Shown: piece by piece, positions 50,233 through 62,510 of the stretch
Layout: each line of letters opens with the position of its first letter
Numbering within the stretch: position 1 is the stretch's first letter
Source of the DNA: Adiantum capillus-veneris
Lineage: Eukaryota; Streptophyta; Polypodiopsida; Polypodiales; Pteridaceae
DNA length: 64,000 nucleotides
Reading direction: 5' to 3'
Assembly: GCA_014529385.2 (NCBI GenBank)
Contig: CM043958.1
Location: 87,770,525 to 87,834,524 of the forward strand
The notes under the pieces: model-generated
The model's input: only the letters and a program-made list of their open reading frames with translations
Told to the model about the DNA's origin: nothing
Databases searched by the model: none
Translations under genes and position numbers: made by a program

Positions 50233-51365
50233 GGATTCTCAGTAGTAAAGTTGAGTTTACTCTGGGTGAAGTTCTTGGTATATCTAAGCACGAGTTTCAT
50301 GAAGAAAATATATATATCATAAAAAGAAAGAGGCAAACTCTAACCCCCCATAAATAGATGCCCAAGGGGAGGTAGGGATATGCCAGATAAAATCCCCCAC
50401 GACCCAACAAGAAATAAATGAAATATATATGAGGGCATCCGAACAAGGTGGGCGGTTGGCCCCAAACTCAGGCAGTTGGACCGGGTACAAGCTAGACTAT
50501 GGGTGGCCATCCTAAAGACTTGATATCTATACAAGTATGCCCTAGACCTATGTGAATCAACGGAGTGGTGTAAGTCTAACACGATCAGAGGGTACTAAAA
50601 CACCCCTCTACACTTTTTCTAGCTTTGAATAAAGTGACCCCTCTTTCTTATGAAACTTGCAAGTTTTTTTTAAAATTGAATTACCTCCACCCCACCCCCC
50701 CCCCCATAAGTGTAAAACTATAACTTTTAGAACTAAAATATACCCTTCTAAACGAGCGCATGTGATACACCTACAAATCACCAAGGTGTACCCCCGGGCT
50801 TGAAGGTGGCATGCAACTTTTATCCTATGCATAAAGGTACTATCAATATACAGGCTAGTCAATGACGTTTCAAAGCTCTACAGAGAGTTGGAAGTGAGTA
50901 TCAATATACTCAACTGAAAAAAAAATTATACCCTTGTAAAAAGTATAGGTGAGTGATTCATGTAGAGGGCATGGATACAACAACGAGTACACTCAATAGA
51001 TGATATTGAAGAGGAGGATGAGGTACAAGTGGGAAAACCCACCACCACGAGGCTAGGTGAGCGTTGGGATACAAACCCAACAAATATAGTAGTGCCTGTA
51101 ATTCATGTTTTCCATTATCTGTCTTTGACAAAATCCATTGGTTCATCAATTGTAGCTCTCTCATTGAGCTTACTAGATTACTACCTCAACCAATATTATA
51201 AACATGAGGTTCCATGTCTTGGCATCCTTCATGGACCCTTTCCACCTTACTAACCCTCCTTCATGCTTCTATTTTGCAGAGATGGTAACGAGAAGCAACC
51301 TCTTAGCACCATATAAGCCATTGCACCCAACCAAAAATGAACGGTCTTGCCCTACAATCTAGTAT
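50233..51365. other. Stretch without recognisable gene
   Basis: Short frames only (longest ~84 codons). A C-run with CCCACC lies near 50690-50705. Nothing recognisable; probably decayed repeat. Confidence 0.45.
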
Positions 51366-51420
51366 TTAACTAACCCAATTTTTTTTCTCATATTGAACTA
51401 ATCATTTAATGTGGGAGAAT

Positions 51421-51754
51421 AAATGAGAACAAGGGTTAGAATATAGACATGTGCTTGTGGATCTATCTAAGCACGGGACAAAATTCAATGGGTCCAAATG
51501 GGCGATGGTCTATCAAAGAGAAATGCTAGCTAATGGAGCTTGAATACCTTAGGGTTAGCTTCATTAAAGACCTCCAAATGTTAGCATTAAAAGTCCTTAG
51601 ACATTAGGTTAAGTGAGGCCAAGCAATGCTTGGGGTTCTTGATGATTAAAGTGCATGAGATGCTTGAAGCTAAGGTGCATGCTTAAGCTAGGCATGTGCT
51701 TGAAAGGTCAAATCCAATCCCTACAAGGAGGGGGTGAGCCCTTGAGGCTAGGGG

Positions 51755-51841
<87 letters not shown>

Positions 51842-52990
51842 CCATGCACTTGCTAATCCCATGCTTGATGACTAAGAATCTTGAGGTGCTTAAGCATGTA
51901 GGAGGCCAAGGTGCTTGGGGCCTTGAAAGTCAAAACTCGTGCCTCCAAAGGAGGGGGTGAGCCATGAGAGCAAGGGGTGGGGTTAAATGATTCCCCCTTC
52001 TCCCAAAGGGCACCCCTTGCTCAAAGAGAAAAAAGGGACACAAGCCCCTACCTACGTTGCCCCCACGGTGTGCCTAAAGCCTATTGGTTGGCCCTTAGAG
52101 AGGTCCAATGAGGATTTAGCTAATTAAATTAAAATTTTTGGCATTTGTCAAGCCCTCTCTCTCAAAGGGAAAAGGAGGACACTTGTTCAAATGCTACCTC
52201 TATTGGTTGAATTGACCTAGGCTTGAGAGAGCCAATGAGCACAAGGCATGAGCTAGAATGAGGGGTTGACCCAAGAAACTAGGGGGATTGCTTGCAAGAT
52301 ATAATCTCTCACACACACACTCACACACACACTCATTGTGTGAAGTGCTAAGTGCAAGAACTTGATCATGTCCTTCTCGAAGCTTGTTGAGAAGTTGAGA
52401 GCCTACACCAACACTCTTGGCTATGGAATGCAAATCCAACCAAGAACCATGCTTCAATTCTTAAGCTTTCCATATTCCTTATCAGCATTATTATGCTATT
52501 ATGTTATGCTATGCAACAAGAGGGATGATAAGAGAGGAAATATTTCTTTCTCGTGAGAATGTTTCTTCTTCCTCTTCCCTATCCTCATTCCCTACTAGCT
52601 CTCTCCACCCTCGAAGGTGTTTGAGGTCTTGGGATTGAGGCCAAGGAAAAGTTAATGCTTTCATTTAGCTAAGTTACAGGAATATTTGTGGTGCATGAAG
52701 ATCTCTATCTTCATTGCACCATCAAGGTCTTAAGGAACACAAAGCTTGTATTGTATCAAGTCTCTCTTTATGGGAGAAATTATAATACAAAAGCCTTTTG
52801 GAGGGGGGACCGGCTCCACATAAATCTGGTCATCAACTGATGTTAAGTTCTCTAGTTCTCTCTCTTACAAAGTATTGTTCATGCCAAGTTAATTAAGTAT
52901 AATAGTTATGTTGCTACCGCTAATTAAGTTCACCCTCTATCTTCTCAAAGTAGTCTCATAAAAATGCTCACTGCAGTTCTTAATCTCGCT
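51421..52990 (+). repeat. Gypsy 5' LTR (right end not determined)
   Basis: It matches 62511-64000 throughout. It includes the phrase GCATGCTTAAGCTAGGCATG and a (CA)n-rich stretch near 52310. The LTR may extend beyond 52990 to ~53300 because the other copy leaves the window. Confidence 0.75.
51757..51841 (+). repeat. (GA)n microsatellite inside the gypsy 5' LTR
   Basis: About 42 GA units. The matching place in the 3' LTR (~62846) has only a few. Confidence 0.96.
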
Positions 52991-53439
52991 ATTCTCATGG
53001 TTCATAGGCAAACCATTTTATCAATATCAAAGGTATTGGTTTCTCTTTTCTTGCTTAAGAAGAGAGGTCCTTAAGTTGTCCATGAAAGGTTGGACATATT
53101 CATTGCAATACGGTAAGTGGGACAAGGATTTATTATCTTGGTTGAAAAGGACTTAGTTCGAGGTACACCGTTGGGAACTATAGACTTAATAATGGAGTCT
53201 CTTGGGACTTGCCTTTGGCTTAACCATTATTGAGCTACTAGCAAGCTTGATAAGAACCATAATCAACCGAGCAACATGTTAGACCCCGTGCACTATTCTT
53301 TGCAATCAACAGTCTCTAAACCACGGGTGTGGCTGCTTGAGAGTTGATTTTCAAAGATAAAGAAGAGTAGCAACTAAGTTTTTTGAGGGTACAAAAGCAC
53401 AAAGTAGCATATACATAAATTTAATTAGCCTGGAAGACT

Positions 53440-54840
53440 ATAATCAAGAGAGTAGAATGAATATTGACAACTTTGATTTTGCACATGAGGTGCTTCTAAT
53501 GATGCCTCAATGTTTGTTGTGAATTATCTTATTACTAGGTTGCAACAAGCTATGGGCAACTCTGCCTTGCAAGCCGAAGTTACTCATCAACAACTTTGTG
53601 CTTATGGGATTTCCCCTCCAAGAAGAGAGATCTTAGGAGGCCTCTTGTTGAGACTTCCAAAATAAGACTCTCTTAGATAAGAGAAGAGGAGGAATACAAT
53701 GAACAAGAAAGAAGTTAGTCTCCAAATTCCTTTGAAGATGTAGCTCCACAAAGATGGCGGTCTCGAAACTCCCCAACTCCTCCTAAAAGAAAAAGATCAT
53801 CCTATAGTCCTTCTCCTTGTTACTCCAAAAGAGAAGAGAGGAAAAAAGGAAGAAAAAGGCAAGAAAGAGGTCACCCTCTTCTCCTTCTTCTTTACCTTCC
53901 TCCTCTTCCAATAAAAGTAGTGGATGTTCTCCTAGAGAATACAAGAGGAGAGGACATCGCAAATCCTACCCTGCTTGGAGAAGGTCCCAAAATCTTAAGA
54001 AGTTCAAAGAGCGAGGAAAAAGTATCTCTCTTCTCACCTATGATGGCACCTTTGGTGCTACTGACAAAGTATTGGCCTTCATCTAGCAATTTGATGCGGC
54101 CTTTGGAGATGAGGGCTTTGCAGAGTCCTCCAAGCTACACCATGTAGCAATGCACTTTCAAGAATCTTCTCGTCAATGGTGGGCTAGTCTCCACGGGAAT
54201 GGTGAAGCCCCAAGGACATGAAAAACTCTACGAGTTTGCATCATGAAGAAATTCCTTGCAAGCGATGCAAAGGAAAAATTGCTTACCAAATGGTGGAGTT
54301 CAAAGTTGCTCTCCAACGAGTCTATCCATAAATATGTTGACACGTTTTTGAATTTACATCTCAAGGCTACTGTCTTTCAAAAGATAGACTTTACCAAGCA
54401 AAAGCAACAATTTTGTGTGGGATTACCTGAAGAGATGGTCGAGTATGTCAACTCGCAAACGGCTTGCTATTATCACTAAAGTAATCCACCACACTATGGT
54501 TGTTTTGCATATCAATTTTCAACAAGGGGATAAAAGGAATGCCAAGCCCATGGAAAACAAATACCAAAATGAATCAAGAGGGAAGAAAAATGCCCAAAAC
54601 TCTTCCCAAGGCAATTCCAATAACAACAACAACAAAAATCAGTCCAAGGAGAAGGAAGTTTACAAAGGTAAAAATAAACTCTCTCTTGAAGAGCTAGAAG
54701 CTTTTCGTAAGGACCACAAATGCTTTAAGTGTGGGGAGCAAGGACATGGCTATCGTTCTTGCCCCAAAAGAAATGCCCACAATGAGACTCCTAGAGCTTC
54801 CACGATCAAAGCTCCAAAAGAGGATGCTCATTGCAAATGA
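53440..54840 (+). pseudogene. Ty3/gypsy gag with CCHC knuckle
   Basis: A basic Arg/Ser/Pro-rich leader (KRKRSSYSPSP) is followed by the gag core: LLTYDGTFGATDKVLAFI, SSRQWWASLHG and KFLASDAKEKLLTKWW. The C-terminus has CFKCGEQGHGYRSC (CCHC) at ~54721. Stops within the core: TAG near 54084 (expected Gln) and TGA near 54219 (expected Trp), with a frame change near 54420. Confidence 0.85.
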
Positions 54841-54891
54841 TCACCTCTCTCCTATGCTTGGGGTAAGGTAAGGGAGCATGATGCCTTTATC

Positions 54892-55356
54892 ATGTTTGAC
54901 CCTGGCTCTACTCACAATTTCATATCAATGGAGTTGGCCACCAAGTTAGGCATTCAAGCTCATGAGATGGGAGATGTTGTTGTAGTCAATGGAGACTTCA
55001 AGGGGAAAGAAGCCACAGTTACTCCCTCGATTGGGAAATTAAGGCTTCATGTCCAAGGCTATGTTGACAATGAGGATTTCTTCATCTCTCCTCTCAAGCA
55101 TGAAGATGTCATCCTAGGGGCACCATGGTTTGACCGTATGACTGTTAATGTAAATTTCCCTGAAAGAAGGTTGTATTTCAAGTACAGGAAAAATAGCATG
55201 TACATAGATGCTAATGAGCCTCGCCGTACCATACCCCTTGTAAATTATCCTAATTTTGACAAATCAATAAAAAGCTCAGTTTTTGCGTATATGATTTTTG
55301 TCAAAAAATTCATAAAAGGTCCTAATGTTTTATCAAAGGTCAAATGTAAATGGTAG
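54892..55356 (+). pseudogene. Ty3/gypsy protease (retropepsin)
   Basis: FDPGSTHNFISMELATKLG has the active-site triplet as DPG rather than DSG/DTG (the family often has DSGST). It then has VILGAPWFDRM, the typical I-LG-x-PW close. It would process the polyprotein; the Ser-to-Pro triplet makes activity doubtful. Confidence 0.8.
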
Positions 55357-55672
55357 GAATCAAGAGCAATTAGACTTGTCTAATTTTCTAAATAGGTTCC
55401 AAAATGTTTTTATCGACGATATTTCTATGGAGTTACCTCCTAAATGAGGGGATGATGAACATTGAATTGAGCTCCTACTAGGAAGCTCACCACCTAACAA
55501 GCCTCCTTATTCAGTTTCCCAAGCTCAACAAGAGGAGATCATGAGGCAAGTACAAGAATTAGTAGACAAAGGGATGGTAAGGCCTAGCTCCTCTCCCTTT
55601 TTTTCTCCAGTCCTTTTAGTGCAAAACAAAGATGGTACATACCACATGTGTGTGGAATATCAAGCACTAAAT

Positions 55673-55899
55673 TGTTGGAATTAGGGTTGCAGAGAAACAC
55701 ACACAGCTTGGAGAAGACGAAGGAAGCTCAAGGCACACAATAGAGCGCGTGTTACTTAGTATGCAATGGAAAGATAGATAGCCCTAGAGTGATTGGCGTA
55801 TATACAATGCTCGGGGGGAAAAACCTCCTAAAGAGGGAAAAAATGCCCTGGCGGTCCTAGTGTGTTCACACAGATCACTACCACATGTATGTGGTAACA
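55673..55899 (-). repeat. Antisense copia 3' LTR
   Basis: 227 bp. The polypurine tract CTAGGGGGGGTT (as read on -) lies at 55900-55911. Confidence 0.95.
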
Positions 55900-55919
55900 A
55901 ACCCCCCCTAGAATGATGC

Positions 55920-58900
55920 GGTGAACGAGAGCTGGCTCATGCATAAAGGGAAGTGCCATGCCCTGAGGACATGATCATTCCACAAAGGGGAGTAAGCCCA
56001 AAGCTTTGCGGAAAGCTTCAAGCTTCTCACGAGACAATGCCTTTGTGAAAATATCTGCAAGGTTGTCCTGTGTTGGCACATAAGCCAAGCTAATCTCTTC
56101 TGCTGAGAGCCTCTCCCTGACATAGTGGTAATGCACCTCAATGTGCTTTGTGTGAGCATGAAAAACTGGGTTCCTCGCAACTGCCAATGCGCTCTGACGG
56201 TCAGTGTAGATAGTGTTGGCAATGTCCTGTCCAACACCCAAATCAGCCATAAGGCATCTGAGCCATACACACTCAACCGTAGCTGTGAAGACTGCCCTGT
56301 ACTTAGCCTCACAACTCAAAGTGGCCACAGTAGGTTGCTTCTTGCTCAACCATGATATACATGAACTGCCAAGCATGAAACAAAAACCACTTGTGGACAC
56401 TCACGTGTCAAAACAACCAGCCCAATCTGAGTCCGAAAAAGCATGTAAGTCTGGCGACAATGATCCCTCCTTGGGATAAAACAAGCGAAGATGTAAAGTT
56501 CCACTAAGGTAGCGGAAAATCCTCTTGATAGCCTGCCAATGCTTAGACCCTGGGCTATGCATAAATCTATTGACATGTGAGACTACAAACTGAATATCTC
56601 GCCTCGTGTTGCATACATAAATGAGGCAGCCAACAGCAATTTGGTAAAGAGTGACATCAGCAGGATCACCAGCATCATGTAGACTCAACTTCGAACCTGT
56701 TTCCATGGGAGTGGCACGAGGTTTGCAATCCTCAAGACTAAACTTACATAGAAATGTCTCTATGTAACTTTTCTGACACAAGGCAATATAACCATTACAC
56801 TGCTTAAACTAAATACCCAAGTAATGATGCAATAGCCCGAAATCTTTCATCTTGAAAGTAGCATTCAAATCAGCCTTAAATTCAGCAATATGTCTCTCAT
56901 TTGGTCCAATGATTAGCAAATCATCGACATAAAGAACCACAATGAGAAGTACATCACCCTCACGCTTTACATGCAATGTGCTTTCTGTTGGACTGTTACG
57001 AAAGCCTTGTTTAACCAAATGAGTGTCAGCTTTCTCATACCAAGCACGAGGAGATTGCTTCAACCCATACAAAGCCTTCTTACATCTTCACACTTTGTCC
57101 TCTTGTCCTTTTATGACAAAACCGCGAGGCTGCATTACATAAACTTTCTCAAATATGTCACCATTCAAGAAAGCAGTAACAATGTCTGATTGGTGTACAT
57201 CCCAACCAAAATGAGCTACCAATGCACAGTAGTCATACGACAAGTGGGAGAAAAAGTCTCTTCATAATCTATGCCTTTTTGCTGTGCATAACCCTTTGCA
57301 ACTAGTAGAGACTTATGGAGATCGATCTCACCATCCGTCTTGCGTTTCAACTTGTAAACCCACTTCGTACCAATGGCCTTTTTTCCAGGAGGCAAATCAC
57401 ATAAAGTCCATGTGTAATTCTCTATAAGTGCATCATATTCTGATTGCATGGCAGCCATCCAATGTTTTTGAATTTTGTGCTTCATCAAAAGACAGAGATT
57501 CCTCAACATCCTGTAAGCTAAACACAGCCAAAGCATAACAATCTGATGCATAAGATGCATGGTGAGAGCCTGAACGAGTACGACTAGACAAAGGTGCATC
57601 CAATTTACTGTCATGCAAAGTGTGCAACAACCATTTTGGCATACCTCTAGCGTGCTCATTTTCAGCCCTTTCCTCATCAAGTACATCATGTACATCTGGA
57701 TCAGTAATAGGCTGATCTGTAACATTTTCCTCATTGGAAATTACATTCGTATTTCCACCACTGAAAAGAGGCAAGAAAGTGTCATAAATGTCATGTGAGC
57801 TTACATTATTGTCTCTAATACATGACAGCAAGGGTTGAACAGAATCTTCCACAAACACTACATCCTGTGAAACCAGAATACGCTTTGTTTGCGGATGATA
57901 TAACCTGTAACCTTTGCTTTCAGCACTATAACCAACAAAAATACATTTGATAGCCTTATCATCCAATTTTCTGTGCTGCTTTATGGCACCAAAGCATATG
58001 CCAAACAGACAAAAACACGCATGTACTCAATAGAAGGCTTTCCATCATGTCGTGCTTCATATGGAGTAATAGATTGCAAAGCTTTTTTAGGACACATGTT
58101 AAGTACATAAGTGGCACACATGATAAGTACATAAGTGGCACACATGATGGCCTCAAGCCAAAAAGAATGCGGCGAAGCTTGACTTTTGACCATACATCAT
58201 GCCATTTCCATCAGTAACCTATTTTTCCTCTTAGCAACACCATTTTGCTGAGGTGTATAAGGCACTGTACATTGGTGTTTTATCCCACAACTAGCCAGAA
58301 ATGCATTAAATTCATGAGACATAGACTCCCCCTCTCGATCGGAATGGAGGGTGCACATAGTACATTTTGAGATACCATCCTTTGGAAACTTAAAACGCTG
58401 CATATTACCTAAAATACAGCCTTCACAAACATATTTGACAGGTGCTTCAAGAGGCGGCAAAGAAGCAACCATATCATATTTCTGCAAACGCAGCAAACTG
58501 GCAAAATTCAAATGACCAAAACGTGCATGCCAAAGTTTTGCATCTGAAATAGCCCTTGAATCTGCAATAGCATTTGCAAAATTTTATCCACACTTTTCAT
58601 ACAAAGTGAGCTTATATAGCCCACGACACAAAAGGCCAGATGCAACAATTTCATCACCAAAACTGAGATCATGAACTGTACATCCGTCATCCACAAATTT
58701 GACTTCAAGTCCAAGTCTAGCAAGTGCGGATACAGGCAAGAGATTCTTCTTGATCCCAGGTACATAAAGTGCATCAACAAGTGTGAAGGAACTGCCACTT
58801 GCAGTAGTAAGCACAATCTTTCCACTCCCTGAACCGGATAAGAGGCATTGTTGGCACAAGTGACTGAATTCCCATGAGGGACAGACACGAGAGAGGTAAA

Positions 58901-59068
58901 CAATTCACGATGTGAGGTAATGTGCTTTGTAGCACCACTATCGAAATACCACACATATGAATCTGCAACAAAAACTGACAAGCATGCATCATGGACAGCG
59001 GGATTGTAAGTGCACTCTGCGCTAAAAGCCCATTCTGCATCAACATCAGCAACACAGTCTCCTTTCAC
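55920..59068 (-). pseudogene. Antisense copia pol (PR-INT-RT-RH), frame-broken
   Basis: Pieces in order on -: protease YFDSGATKHITSHRELF (~58930), integrase zinc region and HSDREGES (58511-58197), a 30-bp tandem repeat in 57981-58193 coding the repeated ATYVL, RT linker GYSAESKGYRLYHPQTKRI (57966) and GTKWVYKLKRKTDGEIDLHK, RT palm VLYVDDLLIIGPN (57072-56809), and RNase H DSDWAGCFDT then CEAKYRAVFTATVECVW and HIEVHYHYVRERL (56400-55975). Several frameshifts and stops separate them. RT keeps its YVDD. Confidence 0.9.
58088..58148. repeat. Short tandem duplication in antisense copia integrase
   Basis: The ~24-bp phrase TAAGTACATAAGTGGCACAC, then ATGA, occurs two times in a row with a partial third, all in frame. 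Confidence 0.8.
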
Positions 59069-60111
59069 AGAAGACTCAACAATGGCTCCGTTTGTAGTGG
59101 AACCAGCATTTGCAGTGGAACCACCCTCTTTCTTCTTAGCCTCCTGGCCTTCAACTTAGGACACGGCTTGATCAAGTGATCATTAGCTTTACAATAATGG
59201 CAACCCATCTTCTTTTTTCCCTTATCACTAGAATTTCCAGACGAATTGCTGCCAGTAGAAGCATTAGGAATAGAAGTTTTGCCACTTGCAGCAGAACCAT
59301 AAGAAGTGGCCGCATTGTTGTTACCACCCTTTCTTTGAGACGCAATAAAAGCTTGTCCAACTGCACGCTGCCTAGTTCTGTTTTTTCTGGAAAGTGACTC
59401 TTGCAACAGCAATGTGCATAATGCATCAAACTTGACAACTTCAGGATTTCCTTGGGTCATCAGCCTCCAAGTACTAGCAAAAGTCTGGTAGGAATCTGGT
59501 AAGGCATCAAGAACAGTCTGCACAAGGGAGCTGTCTAAAATGACTTCACCTGCAGAAATAAGTTGCTCATTGATATCTTTGACACCAGCAAGGAAAGTGT
59601 CCATATCATCTTCCTCATGCATAATCTTCGACTCCAACTCTTTATGCAGCAAAGCAATTTTAGCCTCATTGCGGCTTGCATAAAGACATGCTAGAATATC
59701 CCAAGCCTGTTTTGCAGATTTTGCTGAACAAATGTGAAGAACAATGGTGTGCTTCACAGACAACACAATCAATGCATGAGCCTGCGCATCCTTTACATCC
59801 CAACAAGATTGTTCTGCCGTAGGCAAAATAACTCTAATAGCAGCAATCCTTGCAGCAAGACCTGCAACATCCTCAACATCGCCTGCATCCTTAGAACCGG
59901 GATGTACATCAATGCCCTGCACAATGTTCCAGACACCCTTTAACGCAAGAACATGTTGCATCATATAAGCCCACATGGGGTAGTTGTCCCCATCCAACCT
60001 GTCCTCAGCAACAAACATCTTGAACGCATCTGTGTTGTTGTCAGCCAAGGTAAATGTTGCACCTGATGTGAAAACTGCCCGAAAATAGGAGAAACGGAGC
60101 GGGAGCAACAC
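59065..60111 (-). CDS. Antisense copia gag with CCHC knuckle
   Basis: One open frame of ~348 codons; the likely start is MFVAEDRLDGDNYPMWAYMM (internal Met at ~60021) or slightly upstream. It has the UBN2-type gag core (SAKQAWDILACLYASRNEAK, LPDSYQTFASTW) and a CCHC knuckle CHYCKANDHLIKPC near the end. It is unbroken, unlike pol. It belongs to the same gag type as the inner copia at 44223. Confidence 0.88.
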   Translation of the reverse strand: MLLPLRFSYFRAVFTSGATFTLADNNTDAFKMFVAEDRLDGDNYPMWAYMMQHVLALKGVWNIVQGIDVHPGSKDAGDVEDVAGLAARIAAIRVILPTAEQSCWDVKDAQAHALIVLSVKHTIVLHICSAKSAKQAWDILACLYASRNEAKIALLHKELESKIMHEEDDMDTFLAGVKDINEQLISAGEVILDSSLVQTVLDALPDSYQTFASTWRLMTQGNPEVVKFDALCTLLLQESLSRKNRTRQRAVGQAFIASQRKGGNNNAATSYGSAASGKTSIPNASTGSNSSGNSSDKGKKKMGCHYCKANDHLIKPCPKLKARRLRRKRVVPLQMLVPLQTEPLLSLL

Positions 60112-60395
60112 GTGCTATATAGCACAAACCGTAGGAGACTATGAGGCACCTGTTATGCAGAAAACCGCACTGATAGAAATTCTGCACAAATCACGAAATA
60201 GCCTGTGCAGTACTGCTTGTAGTGGAAATGGAGGCCGAAATGAGCCCAAATCAAAAATTTGAGCAGACTAAGCTCTACAAGCTATCCCAAAATTTTTGTC
60301 GAGCTATGAACGCTTGCCAAAGCTCGCTAAAATCGAAGAAAGGGAGTAGGCGCGTGCTGGAGCAGCTGGCGACTAAGCCCGGGAGGACGCAACCT

Positions 60396-60408
60396 GCTCT
60401 GATACCAA
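60396..60408 (-). other. Primer-binding site of the antisense copia
   Basis: On - it reads TGGTATCAGAGC next to the LTR at 60410. Confidence 0.93.
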
Positions 60409-60409
60409 T

Positions 60410-60637
60410 TGTTGGAATTAGGGTTGCGGAGAAATGCACACAGCTTGGAGAAGACAAAGGAAGCTCAAGGCACACAATAGAGAGTGTGGTACTTAGTATG
60501 CAATGGAAAGATAGATAGCCCTAGAGTGATGGGCGTATATACAATGCTCGGGGGAAAAAACCTCCTAAAGAGGGAAAAAATGCCCCAGCGGTCCTAGTGT
60601 GTTCACACACATCACTACCATAGTGTATATGGTAACA
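60410..60637 (-). repeat. Antisense copia 5' LTR
   Basis: 228 bp. It differs from the other LTR at roughly a dozen positions, so this insertion looks somewhat older than the inner copia at 43545. Confidence 0.95.
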
Positions 60638-61179
60638 TAAATTGTATCACTATCAAAAATAGATTTCTCGTACCGAAGGTAGAAGATATGTTTGATAAGC
60701 TACAAGGTTTGACCTACTTCAGTAGGATGGACCTTAAAAGTGGCTATCATCAAATAAGGATAGTGAATGAAGATATCGTAAAGACCGTGTTTCATACAAT
60801 GTTTGCTCTTTATGAATATCTAGTCATGAATTTTGCTTTGAAAAATGCTCCAGCCACAATCAACCGTCTAACGGAGAAATTTTTTAGACCCCACCGCAAG
60901 TTCACTGGGTGTTCTTTAATGATATCATCATCTACTCCAAGTCCTTGGAGGAGCACAAGCAACATCTCCAGGTAGTTTTTCAAGCTTTCAGGGAGAAAAT
61001 TCCTTTTATCAATAAAAAAAAGAGTGAATTTTTCCTTCAAGTGATTCAATACCTAGGTCATATTTTTCTCAATATGGTATCCGTATGGATCCATTAAAAT
61101 TGGAGGTAATAACAGCTTGGCCTAATCCAAGGAATCTACATGAGCTACAAAGCTTTATTGGTATGTCTACATACTATAG

Positions 61180-61716
61180 ATGCTTCATATAAAAATTCTC
61201 TCAAATAGCAAGACATTACATGACTTAACACAGAAGAATGTTAAGTACTCATGGATTGCTAAAGAAAAGAATGCTTTTGACAAGCTCAAAGAGAAGCTTA
61301 CCTCCCAACTAGTGCTTACACTTCCGGATCTCTCAAATCCATTTGAGGTCCAATGTGATGCTTGTGTTGATTGCCTTAGAGCAGTCTTGCTTCAAGAAGG
61401 GCGTACCATAGCATATGAGAACTTAAGGCTCAATGCAGATGAACGAACATTGGGCATATATGAAAAACAATTTTTAGTGATTCTACATGCCCTAGACACA
61501 TGGAAACACTATTTATTGGGGACTCCATTTATTTTGCGAACGGACCACAAAGTCTCAAAGTACTTCATGATGCAAACCAAGATTTTCGACAAGCAAATGA
61601 GGGGGGGAAATTTTCTTTCACAATTTTATTTTCATATTTCTCACAGTGTTTGTAAGAATAATCAAGTGGCCGATGCATTATCACAACAACCAAAGGTAAA
61701 TGCGGTGTCTATATAG
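61180..61716 (+). pseudogene. Ty3/gypsy RNase H
   Basis: TLPDLSNPFEVQCDACVDCL holds the first catalytic Asp. The Glu region (YEKQFLVILHALDTWKHYLLG), the second Asp in FILRTDHKVSKYF, and NNQVADALSQQP follow. The domain is open for 178 codons. Confidence 0.88.
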
Positions 61717-61890
61717 CATCTCACAATGATCTATCTTCCATGGATAGATGAGTATTCTACTAACCCTGATTTTAAAGACATAATGTCAACCCTTGCCTTA
61801 GGGAAGAAAGAGGAACCATTCACCTTGCAAGATGGTTAGATTCTCCATGGCAACAAGCTATGTGTTACTCGCTCCCTTCGTGAGAAAGTC

Positions 61891-62459
61891 ATGTATGAAT
61901 CCCATGCTCTTCCCTACGTGGGACACCGAGGGAATCAACCTACTACTCGAGGAGTAGAAACGTACTTTTATTGGCCTACCATGAAAATGGACATACAAGA
62001 GTATGTTTCAAAATGTGTGGTATGCCGAAAGACCAAGTATGATAGAGGGAAGCAACCTGGATTACTCCAGCCATTGCCCATACCTTATTCTCCATGGGAA
62101 AGTATATCCATGGATTTTATCTTTGGATTACACAACTTTAACCATGGGAATATGGGAATTTAGACAATAGGTGATAGGTTTAGCAAGCAAGCACACTTTA
62201 TTCCTATCAAAAAGCCTATCAAGGCACACCAAATCGAGACCCTTTTCATATATCAGATTTCAGACACCATGGATTGCCAACATCCGTCATGTCAGATACA
62301 GATCATAGAATAACTAGTAATTTATGGAAAGGTCTCTTTGAAAATCTATGTACAAGATTGAATTTCTCTTTGGCCTATCACCCACAAATGGATAGCCAAA
62401 GTGAGATAGCCAATCTTACTATTCTCAATATACTAAAGACTTATGTGTCTAATATCTAA
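61891..62459 (+). pseudogene. Ty3/gypsy integrase
   Basis: The HHCC zinc region is YVGHRGNQPTTRGVETYFYW then CVVCRKTKYDRGKQPG, followed by the core start WESISMDFIFGLH with the first catalytic Asp. A TAG follows at 62161. The second Asp region (SVMSDTDHRITSNLW) is in another frame from 62274 and the Glu region NFSLAYHPQMDSQSE follows. No chromodomain is visible. Confidence 0.88.
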
Positions 62460-62510
62460 CTAACCCAAATGATTTTCTCATATTGAATTGATCATTTAAT
62501 GTGGGAGAAT

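Larger units (their letters stand above)
55673..60637 (-). mobile_element. Ty1/copia element in reverse orientation inside the gypsy RT
   Basis: LTRs 55673-55899 (227 bp) and 60410-60637 (228 bp), TGTTGGAATTAGGG to GGTAACA on +. The target duplication taaat at 55668-55672 and 60638-60642 falls inside RT codons. On -, the primer-binding site TTGGTATCAGAGC follows the 60410 LTR and a G-run precedes the 55899 LTR. Length 4965 bp. Confidence 0.96.
55480..61100 (+). pseudogene. Ty3/gypsy reverse transcriptase, split by antisense copia
   Basis: The first part ends CVEYQALN at 55667-55672. The second part resumes at 60643 with CITIKNRFLVPKVEDMFDKL, then YFSRMDLKSGYHQIRI. The catalytic box reads FFNDIIIYSK where FFDDILIYSK is usual, so one metal-binding Asp is Asn, and a frameshift lies just before it near 60900. 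The enzyme is dead in this copy. Confidence 0.9.

Noticed and set aside
50340-51253. Possible host genes in 50.3-51.3 kb
   Set aside because: Only short frames without motifs, splice pattern or repeats shared with the named elements.
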